6,190 nt of DNA from Candidatus Nanopelagicaceae bacterium (GCA_947478965.1 CANJXW010000034.1:1-6190); one strand, 5' to 3'. Shown: positions 1-6,190, numbered from the stretch's first letter. The notes: generated by a model from the sequence alone, not told the origin. Translations and numbers: made by a program.

Positions 1-11
1 CAGTACAAACC

Positions 12-917
12 TTAGCGAATTCGAGAGGCCAGCGCACCTATGTAGGCAACTCCTGCAACGCGCGCCCTGCGAAGAGTCGAGGTCTTTGCTCGTTTGTTAA
101 AGATGTCATAGCCGATCTTTTCAACTTCATCAACGATTCCGCAGTAAAGCTCACTCGCAGCGCGAATACAGGGTCTGCTTGTCTTATCGAGAAGGGCGAT
201 ACCTGGAGCTGCCTCTCGTTGTAATTCTCGGACTCGCTCGATTTGAAACTTTAAGGCGCTGATAATTTCTGGAGTAAGTACGCGCGCTTCAAGCATTTCT
301 CGCGTGACGCCATGTTCTGCAAGTTCATCAAGCGGAAGATAGACGCGTCCGCGCTCTAGATCTTCACCAACATCGCGAATAAAGTTTGCTAACTGAAAAG
401 CAACCCCAAGTTTCTTCGCTGCTTCTAGCGCTTGCGGGGTTGGATCGCCAAGGATCGGAACCATCTCAAGTCCAATAACCGCAGCAGAACCGTAGATGTA
501 CGTGTAAAGATCATCATATGTTTGATAGTGAGTGACGGTGAGATCCATCTCCATGGAATGGAGAAAATCAATAAAGTGTTGATGGGGGATTGCAAAGCGA
601 TTGACTGTATCGATTAGCGCCATACCTATTGCATCCTCGCTTTTACCTGATGCGAGGCCTTGCATGACTCCATCGCTCCATGTGCGCAAGTGTTCTGCTT
701 TTTGGGCAGGTGTAAGAGTAGAAGCTAAATCATCAACGATCTCATCGGCATAGCGTGCAAAGCCATAGAGCGCATGGACGAAGGGGCGTTTCGATGCAGG
801 CAAGAGAAGGGTTGCAAGATAATACGTTTTACCGTGGAGTGAGTTAAGACGCTTGCATTCGGTATATGAAGCACGAAGTTGCGAGCCAGAAATCTTCGCC
901 TTATCTAGTTCGCTCAC
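12..917 (-). CDS. crtB: Phytoene synthase (15-cis-phytoene synthase)
   Basis: Joins two geranylgeranyl diphosphates head to head, via prephytoene diphosphate, to give phytoene, the first committed C40 carotenoid step. The 301-residue length is normal for bacterial CrtB. Both Mg-diphosphate-binding aspartate motifs are intact: YADEIVDD at residues 56-63, and N178/R181/D182/E185/D186 inside the signature at 175-195, which ends GRVYLP. The squalene/phytoene synthase fold runs through the whole protein. The start is GTG (915-917), immediately after the crtI stop codon and in the same frame. There is no good Shine-Dalgarno sequence, so translation probably depends on coupling to crtI. It is the last crt gene visible; only 11 bases follow its TAA, so whether a cyclase or other crt gene comes next is unknown. 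The family assignment is very secure; squalene or diapophytoene synthase is unlikely given the crtE/crtI partners. Confidence 0.97.
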   Translation of the reverse strand: MSELDKAKISGSQLRASYTECKRLNSLHGKTYYLATLLLPASKRPFVHALYGFARYADEIVDDLASTLTPAQKAEHLRTWSDGVMQGLASGKSEDAIGMALIDTVNRFAIPHQHFIDFLHSMEMDLTVTHYQTYDDLYTYIYGSAAVIGLEMVPILGDPTPQALEAAKKLGVAFQLANFIRDVGEDLERGRVYLPLDELAEHGVTREMLEARVLTPEIISALKFQIERVRELQREAAPGIALLDKTSRPCIRAASELYCGIVDEVEKIGYDIFNKRAKTSTLRRARVAGVAYIGALASRIR

Positions 918-2402
918 TTACTTAACCGGACCAACAATTCTCTCTGCAGCAAGGCGACCAGAAATCAAAACCATCGGTACTCCGACTCCAGGCTGTGTTC
1001 CAGAACCAGCAAAGACTACATTTTCAAAACCAGCTGCAATATTGCGCGGTCTAAAGGGACCGGTCTGGAAGAAGGTATGTGCGCTTGCAAAAGGCGCTCC
1101 TTGTTCCATTCCCTGTGCTTGCCAATCAAGAGGGGTCGTGAGAACTTCTGTCTCGATCGCATCACCAAAACCTGTATATCCACGATCTTCAAGGGTCTGG
1201 ACCATCTGATCGCGATAAGGAGCAGCTTGTTTCTTCCAATCGATATCAGCAGTCAGATTGGGAGTTGGGTAGAGAACGTAGTAGCTCTGCTTTCCTGGGG
1301 GAGCAAGAGTTGGGTCATCATGTGTTGGGATCGTGACAAGAACAGATGGATCGGACATAAGTTGCTTCTTGGTGATGAGTTCGTCAAAGACGCCATCCCA
1401 TGATTCGCCGAAGTGAATATTGTGATGCGCAACGTGGTCATACTTCTTTGATGATCCAACGAGCAAAGTTGCACACGATGGCGAGTACTTAAGACGCTTG
1501 ACTGAAAGCGGAGTCTTTCCAAGAAGATCACGCCATACAACGGGCAGGTCTGGGTTCATCACAACAACGTCGCACTCAATCCGTTCGCCTGTATCGGTAA
1601 GAACAGCTTTAACGCGAGAGTTCTGAATATCTAACTTTGTGACCGTAGTGTTGTATTTAAATTCAACGCCGTGCTTTTGCGCAGCAGCTGCAAGTGCGCG
1701 AGGTACTGCGTGCATGCCACCCTTAGGGAAGAAGACTCCATTGACTGAGTCCATATAAGCAATGACGGCATAAATAGCAAGCGCCTGCTGTGGACTAACG
1801 CCCGCATACATCGCTTGGAATGAGTACACCTTCTGAAGGCGTGGGTCTTTCATAAATTGATTGACCTTGGGTGCAAGGCGTCTAAATCCACCGAGTGCGA
1901 TCAAGCGCGCAAGGTTTGGGGTTAAGAGGTTAAAAGGTGAATCGATATTGCGATCGATAAAGTCGTTCATTTCATATTTATATAACTTAGTTACAAACTC
2001 AACATATTTGCGATATCCGAGAGCTTCTTCGGCGCTGACGGTCTTGCGAATCTCTTCTTCCATCGCCTGGGTATTTGCATGTACATCAATCTGAGTTCCA
2101 TCTGCATAAAATGCTCGGTATAAAGGTGAAAGTGGCATGAGTTCTAGCCAATCTTTCAAATCTTCCCCAACGCAGTTAAATGCATCATTGATAAGTGATG
2201 GCATTGTGAGAACACTTGGCCCGGTATCAAAGGCGTAACCATCTTTATTGAGTAAACCATTGCGACCACCAGGAACGGATTCGCGCTCAACGACGGTGAC
2301 TTTGCGACCTGCGCCAGCTAAGCGAAGAGCAGTACTGAGACCTGCCAGACCTGCGCCAACAACTACAACGTGATCGGTGGGTCCCTTGATACGAGCTGGC
2401 AT
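918..2402 (-). CDS. crtI: Phytoene desaturase (CrtI type, FAD-dependent)
   Basis: A flavoprotein that introduces double bases of unsaturation into phytoene, in bacteria usually four steps to all-trans-lycopene, at the membrane surface. It has 494 residues, the normal CrtI length. The N-terminal Rossmann dinucleotide-binding motif is VVGAGLAGLS (residues 14-23), with an acidic strand end at E39 and GGR at 45-47. The substrate/FAD region FDTGPSVLTMP is at 58-68. The central segment around MDSVNGVFFPKGGM (217-230) is typical of CrtI. The C-terminal bacterial phytoene-dehydrogenase signature is FAGSGTQPGVGVPMVLISGR (464-483). The ATG start overlaps the crtE stop by one base (TAATG) and has a strong Shine-Dalgarno sequence. 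The stop is followed directly and in frame by the crtB GTG. The number of desaturation steps (three to neurosporene or four to lycopene) cannot be read from sequence. Confidence 0.97.
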   Translation of the reverse strand: MPARIKGPTDHVVVVGAGLAGLSTALRLAGAGRKVTVVERESVPGGRNGLLNKDGYAFDTGPSVLTMPSLINDAFNCVGEDLKDWLELMPLSPLYRAFYADGTQIDVHANTQAMEEEIRKTVSAEEALGYRKYVEFVTKLYKYEMNDFIDRNIDSPFNLLTPNLARLIALGGFRRLAPKVNQFMKDPRLQKVYSFQAMYAGVSPQQALAIYAVIAYMDSVNGVFFPKGGMHAVPRALAAAAQKHGVEFKYNTTVTKLDIQNSRVKAVLTDTGERIECDVVVMNPDLPVVWRDLLGKTPLSVKRLKYSPSCATLLVGSSKKYDHVAHHNIHFGESWDGVFDELITKKQLMSDPSVLVTIPTHDDPTLAPPGKQSYYVLYPTPNLTADIDWKKQAAPYRDQMVQTLEDRGYTGFGDAIETEVLTTPLDWQAQGMEQGAPFASAHTFFQTGPFRPRNIAAGFENVVFAGSGTQPGVGVPMVLISGRLAAERIVGPVK

Positions 2403-3487
2403 TAATGGCTCCTACGAATTGCGCTTGTGGCGAGTTCAATCAGAAGTTCTCGCGCCGAGGGTGCTATTTCATCAGAGTTTGCAGCTTCCAGCGCGCTAGA
2501 AAGGAGCCCATCTATGAGATCTTCGACATCTTTTACTGCCCCAGTTTCAATGATTGCGGCGCGCACATCTTCGACTTGCTTGGAGGTCAGATCTGGATCC
2601 CCGAGGCTAGATTCGATGATCGAACGCTGGTTGTGATTGGCTTTTTCTAGCGTCATTGCCATGAGAACAGTGCGCTTTCCTTCGCGCAGGTCATCTCCTG
2701 CAGGCTTGCCAGTAACGGCAGGATCGCCAAATATTCCAAGAGCATCATCGCGTAATTGAAAAGCTTCACCAAGAGGCAAACCATAGGAACTCAAGATGTA
2801 CATGAGATTTTTTCTCTCACTCGAATCTCTGTGCGCAAGAGCAAGGCCAAGATGGAGAGGTCGCTCAATTGTGTACTTTCCAGATTTGTAACGTGCAATA
2901 CGAAGTGAGCGATCAACGCTGGGTGTTTTTTCTCCCGATTCGCGAACATCGAGATATTGACCCGCCATAAGTTCGATACGCATCTCATCATGAACGGTGA
3001 GTGCAGAGAGGAGGGCATCGCTCGTGACACCCGATGTATGCAACATGTGATCAGACCACACAAGCGCAAGATCTCCGAGAAGAACAGCTGCTGCTTCTCC
3101 GAATTTTCCAGAGAGGCCAGCCATTGCTCCCTGTTGATGTAAGTTTTCAAAGTGTCGATGGATTGCAGGTTTTCCGCGGCGTGTATCAGAACCATCCATC
3201 AAATCATCATGAATAAGTGCGCAGGCTTGTAAAAGTTCAAGGCTTGTAAATGCACGGATATCTTCTTGCGTTGGCGTAAGCCCTGATGCGCAGAAACCTG
3301 CATATGCAAAGAGTGGACGAAGGCGTTTTCCGCCATCGAGAAGAAAGGATTCAAGCGCATCACATACAGGGATGAGCTCTGAACCAATTTCGCTCAGGTA
3401 TTCCCGTTGTAGCGTGAGGTATGAGGTGAGTTCGCTATGAACCTCTTTGCGAATGAGCGAGAGCGCGCCTGGTGCATCGTTAGTCAC
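2402..3487 (-). CDS. crtE: Geranylgeranyl diphosphate synthase (polyprenyl synthetase)
   Basis: A trans-isoprenyl diphosphate synthase that extends allylic diphosphates with isopentenyl diphosphate; beside crtI and crtB the product should be C20 geranylgeranyl diphosphate. From the GTG start (3485-3487) it is 361 residues. Motifs in order: GGKRLRP (52-58), first Asp-rich motif DDLMD (94-98) followed by RRG, a segment ending MAGQYLD (174-180), KSGKYT (201-206), second Asp-rich region FQLRDD (243-248) followed by GIFGD, and GDDLREGKRT (264-273). The third Asp of the second motif is Gly, which I recall as common in actinobacterial homologues, so activity is expected. An upstream in-frame ATG (3521-3523) would give 373 residues, but it would overlap metF, has a poorly placed Shine-Dalgarno match and lacks a -10 box. 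The GTG has TACCGT at -12 to -7, fitting a leaderless mRNA. It is the first gene of the crtE-crtI-crtB operon. Exact chain length (C15, C20 or C25) is inferred from context. Confidence 0.93.
   Translation of the reverse strand: MTNDAPGALSLIRKEVHSELTSYLTLQREYLSEIGSELIPVCDALESFLLDGGKRLRPLFAYAGFCASGLTPTQEDIRAFTSLELLQACALIHDDLMDGSDTRRGKPAIHRHFENLHQQGAMAGLSGKFGEAAAVLLGDLALVWSDHMLHTSGVTSDALLSALTVHDEMRIELMAGQYLDVRESGEKTPSVDRSLRIARYKSGKYTIERPLHLGLALAHRDSSERKNLMYILSSYGLPLGEAFQLRDDALGIFGDPAVTGKPAGDDLREGKRTVLMAMTLEKANHNQRSIIESSLGDPDLTSKQVEDVRAAIIETGAVKDVEDLIDGLLSSALEAANSDEIAPSARELLIELATSAIRRSH
2409..2413 (-). promoter_or_regulatory. Shine-Dalgarno sequence of crtI
   Basis: AGGAG on the minus strand, six bases before the crtI ATG and inside the last codons of crtE. 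The good match and spacing confirm the crtI start and suggest efficient initiation at the TAATG junction, by re-initiation or de novo. This contrasts with crtB, which has no comparable site. Confidence 0.8.
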
Positions 3488-3493
3488 GGCGCA

Positions 3494-3499
3494 ACGGTA
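3494..3499 (-). promoter_or_regulatory. Predicted -10 element for crtE-crtI-crtB (leaderless)
   Basis: TACCGT on the minus strand matches the actinobacterial TANNNT -10 consensus and lies exactly at -12 to -7 from the crtE GTG, so transcription would start at the first base of the start codon. No convincing -35 hexamer is visible 16-18 bases upstream (TGCGCA is the nearest). The element shares its TA dinucleotide with the metF -10 element on the other strand. Predicted from pattern and spacing only. Confidence 0.6.
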
Positions 3500-3503
3500 C
3501 CCT
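3498..3503 (+). promoter_or_regulatory. Predicted -10 element for metF operon (leaderless)
   Basis: TACCCT on the plus strand matches TANNNT and lies exactly at -12 to -7 from the GTG at 3510, again placing the transcription start on the start codon. No clear -35 box is seen. It overlaps the divergent crtE -10 element at the central TA (3498-3499) of a GGTACC palindrome, so only one polymerase could open this site at a time. Confidence 0.6.
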
Positions 3504-3509
3504 GAGCGC

Positions 3510-4388
3510 GTGGAGATGCGCATACCTATCGAGGGCGAAGTTACGTACTCCTTTGAATTCTTCCCTCCGAAGGATATTGAGGGTGAAGATCGTCTCTGGA
3601 GCGCAATGGGCGCCCTGGAGGAAATTTCCCCAGACTTTATTTCAGTGACCTATGGCGCAGGTGGAAGTACGCGAGATCGCACTATTCGGATTACATCTGA
3701 GATAACTGCGCGCACAGGAATCCCCACTGTTGCACACCTAACGTGTGTTGGCTCCACCCGCGATGAACTCCTTGAGATATTAACTCGCTACAAAGATGCA
3801 GGAATTCACACCATCCTTGCTCTTCGTGGAGATCCTGCAGGAGGTCCTCGTGCTACCTGGGTCACAGCGCCACAAGGACTCAATCACGCCGATGAACTCG
3901 TCTCACTCGCTGCAGATTTTGGTGGATTTAAAATTGGCGTCGCAGCATTTCCTGATGGCCACCCTGCATCGGATGGAAACTTTGAGAAAGATATTGAAGT
4001 TCTCCTTCGCAAAGAAGAGCGCGGGGCAACTTTTGCCACAACTCAATTCTTCTTCGATGTTGATAAGTGGAAAGTACTAACTGACCGCCTGGCTGCAAAG
4101 GGATCGAACCTTCCGATTATCGCTGGCATTTTGCCGGTGACAAGTGTTCACCAGCTCACGCGTATGGCCGAACTCAGCGGAACGCCAATACCTGTTGCGA
4201 TATCAGAGGCATTTGCAAAGGTCGAATCTAACCCTGATGATGTTCGAAAGCTTGGCGTGGAGATCGCAACCAAGCTCTGCGAAGATCTTCTCGAGGCTGG
4301 CGCACCTGGACTCCATTTTTATACAATGAATACATCTACTGCAACACGAGAAATTTTCGCGCAGATTAAAGATAAGAGGAGACGATGA
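3510..4388 (+). CDS. metF: Methylenetetrahydrofolate reductase (MetF family)
   Basis: Expected to reduce 5,10-methylene-tetrahydrofolate to 5-methyl-tetrahydrofolate, the methyl donor for methionine synthesis, as a cytosolic TIM-barrel enzyme. From the GTG start it is 292 residues, the usual bacterial MetF size. Landmarks: SFEFFPPK (14-21), with E16 at the position of the catalytic Glu; TYGAGGSTRDRT (47-58); HLTC (76-79); LRGDP (105-109), with the Asp thought to interact with flavin; AFPDGHP (146-152); TQFFFD (178-183); GILP (206-209); and GLHFYTMN (267-274). An ATG at 3516 is an alternative start, but its GGAG touches the codon; an ATG at 3447 would run through the crtE start. The GTG has a -10 box at leaderless spacing. 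Some mycobacterial homologues beside a polyprenyl synthase are described as flavin-independent, so cofactor use is uncertain. Translationally coupled (ATGA) to the next gene. Confidence 0.93.
   Translation: MEMRIPIEGEVTYSFEFFPPKDIEGEDRLWSAMGALEEISPDFISVTYGAGGSTRDRTIRITSEITARTGIPTVAHLTCVGSTRDELLEILTRYKDAGIHTILALRGDPAGGPRATWVTAPQGLNHADELVSLAADFGGFKIGVAAFPDGHPASDGNFEKDIEVLLRKEERGATFATTQFFFDVDKWKVLTDRLAAKGSNLPIIAGILPVTSVHQLTRMAELSGTPIPVAISEAFAKVESNPDDVRKLGVEIATKLCEDLLEAGAPGLHFYTMNTSTATREIFAQIKDKRRR
4376..4381 (+). promoter_or_regulatory. Shine-Dalgarno sequence of the CDP-alcohol phosphotransferase gene
   Basis: GAGGAG inside the last codons of metF, three bases before the ATG at 4385. The purine-rich run around it is a strong match to the 16S rRNA tail and fixes the start at the ATGA overlap, supporting a two-gene operon with coupled translation. 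Confidence 0.75.
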
Positions 4389-5005
4389 AGAGAGAAGATT
4401 TCTTTTCCAAATGGAGCGCCCTTCACGGTGGAGCCCAGATCTCTGGAATCGTAAAAGCATGGCTTTCGATTTCTTACCGGTGTGCACGAATATCCTCAGC
4501 GCTGCATATCTCAGCGAACTTTTTAACCCTGCTTGGTGTTCTTTTCGCAATCGCCATGGTTGCAAGCCCGCTCTCGTTGTTGTGTATTCCTCTCCTAGTT
4601 CTCTCGCTCTTTTCTGATGGAATTGATGGAAGCGTTGCGATGTTTCAAGGGCGCGAGAGCGCTTGGGGAGCGATATTAGATTCTGTAGCAGATCGCATTA
4701 CCGAGGCTCTCTGGCTATTTATCGCCTATAAGGTAGGTGTTCCAGCGTGGATCGCTATAACGCTCTGGCTGATCGCATCGACTCAGGAATATATGCGCGC
4801 TCGAATCGCATCACTTGGATTTTCAGATATTGGCGTTGTGACCCCTGCAGAGCGGCCAATGCGTGCAAGTTTGCTCTTTATTCTCTTAGTTAGTTACCAC
4901 CTAGATTTCAGCTCCGCAGTGTTTCTCTCATCTGCATTTCTTCTTCTGCAAAGTTATAGCGCTTACCTAGTCGCACGAAGTGCTTATCGCGCGCTATCTG
5001 CTTAA
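4385..5005 (+). CDS. CDP-alcohol phosphatidyltransferase family membrane protein
   Basis: A 206-residue integral membrane protein of the CDP-alcohol phosphotransferase superfamily, which transfers a substituted phosphate from a CDP-linked donor (usually CDP-diacylglycerol) to an alcohol acceptor. The catalytic motif is present: D78, D81-G82, A85, G95, D99 and D103 match D-x2-D-G-x2-A-[R]-x8-G-x3-D-x3-D with correct spacing. The usual Arg after the Ala is Met86. About six hydrophobic segments are visible (roughly 44-60, 62-77, 105-117, 119-133, 160-172 and 175-192). Two basic patches, QEYMRAR (134-140) and AERPMR (155-160), could bind the acceptor headgroup. The acceptor (glycerol phosphate, inositol phosphate or other) cannot be told; I do not assign pgsA or pis. 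It starts within the metF stop (ATGA) and ends tail to tail on the next gene with a four-base overlap. Confidence 0.88.
   Translation: MKREDFFSKWSALHGGAQISGIVKAWLSISYRCARISSALHISANFLTLLGVLFAIAMVASPLSLLCIPLLVLSLFSDGIDGSVAMFQGRESAWGAILDSVADRITEALWLFIAYKVGVPAWIAITLWLIASTQEYMRARIASLGFSDIGVVTPAERPMRASLLFILLVSYHLDFSSAVFLSSAFLLLQSYSAYLVARSAYRALSA
5002..5005. other. Shared palindromic stop TTAA of two convergent genes
   Basis: TTAA reads TAA on both strands: bases 5003-5005 end the plus-strand phosphotransferase gene and bases 5004-5002 end the minus-strand oxidoreductase gene. The two genes therefore overlap by four bases with no spacer, and no hairpin plus T-run terminator is visible on either side. 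Confidence 0.9.
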
Positions 5006-6190
5006 TGAACTTCTTTCTTATTTAACACGGCAAGGGTAACCATCTCGGCGCTCAAACCAACAAGAGGTAAGCCGCCACCGGGATGAGCTGAACCTCCAAC
5101 ACAGAATAAACCTTTCAGAGGAGATCTATTCTTCGCACGCAAAAATGCAGAACGCGCACCATTGCTTGACGTTCCATAGATCGAACCACCTGGCGCCATG
5201 ACAGTTCGCTCAAGATCAGCAGGTGTTCTTATTTCAAGTACTTCAAGGCGGGAGCGGATATCAATTCCTTGGGATTCGATCTGATCGATAATTTTCGCGG
5301 CATAGAGTCGATTAAATTCAGGATCGCTCCAGTTGTACCCATCGACCCCTGTTGCGTCATGTCGTGGGGCGTTGACGAGAACGAACCACGCTTCGTCACC
5401 TTCTGATTTCACCATTGTTGCATCGCGTGGTGCGCAGATATAGATCGTTGGATTTTCTACAGGTACTTTTCTATCAAAGATTGCATCGAATTCAGCATCG
5501 TAATCTTGCGGAAAGAGAATTGTGTGGTGCGACAGAGGCGTTGCATCTTTATCAGCGCGAAGCCCAAGGAGAAGTGAGAAGCCCGCAAGAGATGGTTCTG
5601 ATTTATTAATCGCTCTTCGCGTTGCGCGAAGTCTTGGAACCCTTCCCTTGATGAGTGAGTTATAGACAAGACCCGCATCGGCATTTGCAACGATGACATC
5701 GCATGGAAGGCAATCTCCAGAATGCGTGATGACTCCGGTGACTCTCGTCTTATCGTGGGTTATCTCTGAGATCTTGTTTTCGAATTCAAATTTCACACCA
5801 AGATCCAGACAGCGTTGATAGACAGCATCTGCCAAACGGCCTACGCCACCTGTGATATGCCAGGCTCCAAAGGCTTCTTCGACAAAGGCGATAGAGGCAA
5901 GAACGGCAGGTGCAACCCGAGGATCTGATCCGCTATATGTTGCATAACGATCAAGAATCATCCGTAACTGTGGATTGGGAAGGTTGAGATCGCGCAGAGA
6001 TTTCCATGGCGCAATAACGCGTAGATCACGAAGTAGCGTAGGTCGCTTCAGGAGCGAGAGTGGAGACTTCAGTTCCGATTCTATAAAGGGCGCTCTGGAA
6101 ACATCCCACATAGCTTCGGCAGTTCTCATGACCGAATCCCATTCGAGCGATGCTTCTTTACCCAGCACCTTTTCAATGGATGCGAGAGTC
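5002..6190 (-). CDS. Second CrtI/CrtD-family carotenoid oxidoreductase, N-terminus cut by window edge
   Basis: A FAD-dependent phytoene-desaturase-like flavoprotein, of which 395 C-terminal residues are visible. The frame stays open to the last base; a GTG at 6168 is internal, because the Rossmann GxGxxG domain and about the first 100 residues are missing. Visible family marks (numbered from the window edge): MWDVSRAPF (27-35), GAWHITGGVGRLADAV (108-123), LVNAPRH in the middle of the substrate domain, and the C-terminal FAD signature FCVGGSAHPGGGLPLVGLSAE (starting near 362). That ending differs from the GTQPGVGVPMVL ending of crtI here and is nearer CrtD-type enzymes (hydroxycarotenoid 3,4-desaturases), so a later step on lycopene or a derivative is plausible. 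Other options are a CrtO-like ketolase or an unrelated amine oxidase of the superfamily. It converges on the metF operon, so its promoter lies outside the window. Confidence 0.85.
   Translation of the reverse strand, partial: TLASIEKVLGKEASLEWDSVMRTAEAMWDVSRAPFIESELKSPLSLLKRPTLLRDLRVIAPWKSLRDLNLPNPQLRMILDRYATYSGSDPRVAPAVLASIAFVEEAFGAWHITGGVGRLADAVYQRCLDLGVKFEFENKISEITHDKTRVTGVITHSGDCLPCDVIVANADAGLVYNSLIKGRVPRLRATRRAINKSEPSLAGFSLLLGLRADKDATPLSHHTILFPQDYDAEFDAIFDRKVPVENPTIYICAPRDATMVKSEGDEAWFVLVNAPRHDATGVDGYNWSDPEFNRLYAAKIIDQIESQGIDIRSRLEVLEIRTPADLERTVMAPGGSIYGTSSNGARSAFLRAKNRSPLKGLFCVGGSAHPGGGLPLVGLSAEMVTLAVLNKKEVH

Noticed and set aside
1253..1540. Medium-length open frames in other frames of the crt genes (for example 1253-1540, 2405-2650, 2791-3195).
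   Set aside because: Each lies wholly within a well-supported gene in another frame, encodes no recognisable domain and has no convincing start signal.
2710..2751. Second Asp-rich motif of CrtE lacks its third Asp (DDALG), which could suggest an inactive subunit.
   Set aside because: The first motif and the downstream GDDLREGKRT segment are intact, and this change is, as I recall, common in active actinobacterial homologues.
3447..3509. A longer metF reading frame starting at ATG 3447.
   Set aside because: The extra 21 residues do not resemble a MetF N-terminus, would run antisense across the start of crtE, and lack a ribosome-binding site; the leaderless GTG at 3510 fits better.
3488..3523. 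A longer crtE reading frame starting at ATG 3523 on the minus strand.
   Set aside because: It would overlap the metF start, has AGG almost touching the codon and no TANNNT at leaderless spacing; the extra 12 residues show no family similarity.
4957..4996. Possible stem-loop: TAGCGC (4957-4962) pairing with GCGCTA (4991-4996), with an inner GCAC-GAA-GTGC (4973-4983), near the convergent stops.
   Set aside because: The stems are short, separated by unpaired stretches, lie inside coding sequence and are not followed by a T-run on either strand, so I do not call a terminator.
5002..6168. The GTG at 6168 as the real start of the second desaturase-like gene.
   Set aside because: The frame stays open to the window edge (residues TLASIEK precede it) and the protein would lack the essential N-terminal FAD-binding domain, so this is an internal codon.

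Overview
The window is a tightly packed stretch of isoprenoid and carotenoid genes from what is most likely an actinomycete (Actinomycetota). This rests on the crtE-crtI-crtB order, the divergent polyprenyl synthase/metF pair (a neighbourhood I recall from Mycobacterium and Streptomyces), an actinobacterial-type CDP-alcohol phosphotransferase, frequent GTG starts and apparently leaderless promoters. The moderate G+C (judged by eye, clearly below Streptomyces) and near-absence of intergenic DNA suggest a small streamlined genome, such as a freshwater planktonic actinobacterium of the Nanopelagicales (acI) type. That placement is an inference.

Layout: bases 12-3487 are a minus-strand operon read crtE -> crtI -> crtB. 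crtE and crtI overlap by one base (TAATG). crtI and crtB abut in the same reading frame with one TAA between them. Bases 3488-3509 are a 22-bp divergent promoter region. Bases 3510-5005 are a plus-strand operon of metF and a membrane CDP-alcohol phosphotransferase, overlapping by 4 bases (ATGA). Bases 5002-6190 hold the 3' part of a second CrtI/CrtD-family carotenoid oxidoreductase on the minus strand; its N-terminus lies beyond the window. It meets the phosphotransferase gene tail to tail, and the palindrome TTAA supplies both stop codons. No stretch over 30 bases is free of coding sequence apart from the cut edges, and no RNA gene, mobile element or CRISPR array is visible.

Function: CrtE makes geranylgeranyl diphosphate, CrtB condenses two molecules to phytoene, and CrtI desaturates phytoene, probably to lycopene. 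The second desaturase-like enzyme probably modifies the carotenoid further. No lycopene cyclase, carotenoid oxygenase or rhodopsin is in the window, so the end product cannot be named. MetF belongs to one-carbon/methionine metabolism and the phosphotransferase to membrane lipid synthesis; both are divergently coupled to the carotenoid operon through one shared promoter region.

The most notable observation is that this 22-bp region appears to be a symmetric bidirectional promoter. A central TA dinucleotide forms a TANNNT -10 box on both strands, and a GTG codon lies exactly 12 bases downstream on each strand, the geometry expected for two leaderless mRNAs that compete for one -10 element.
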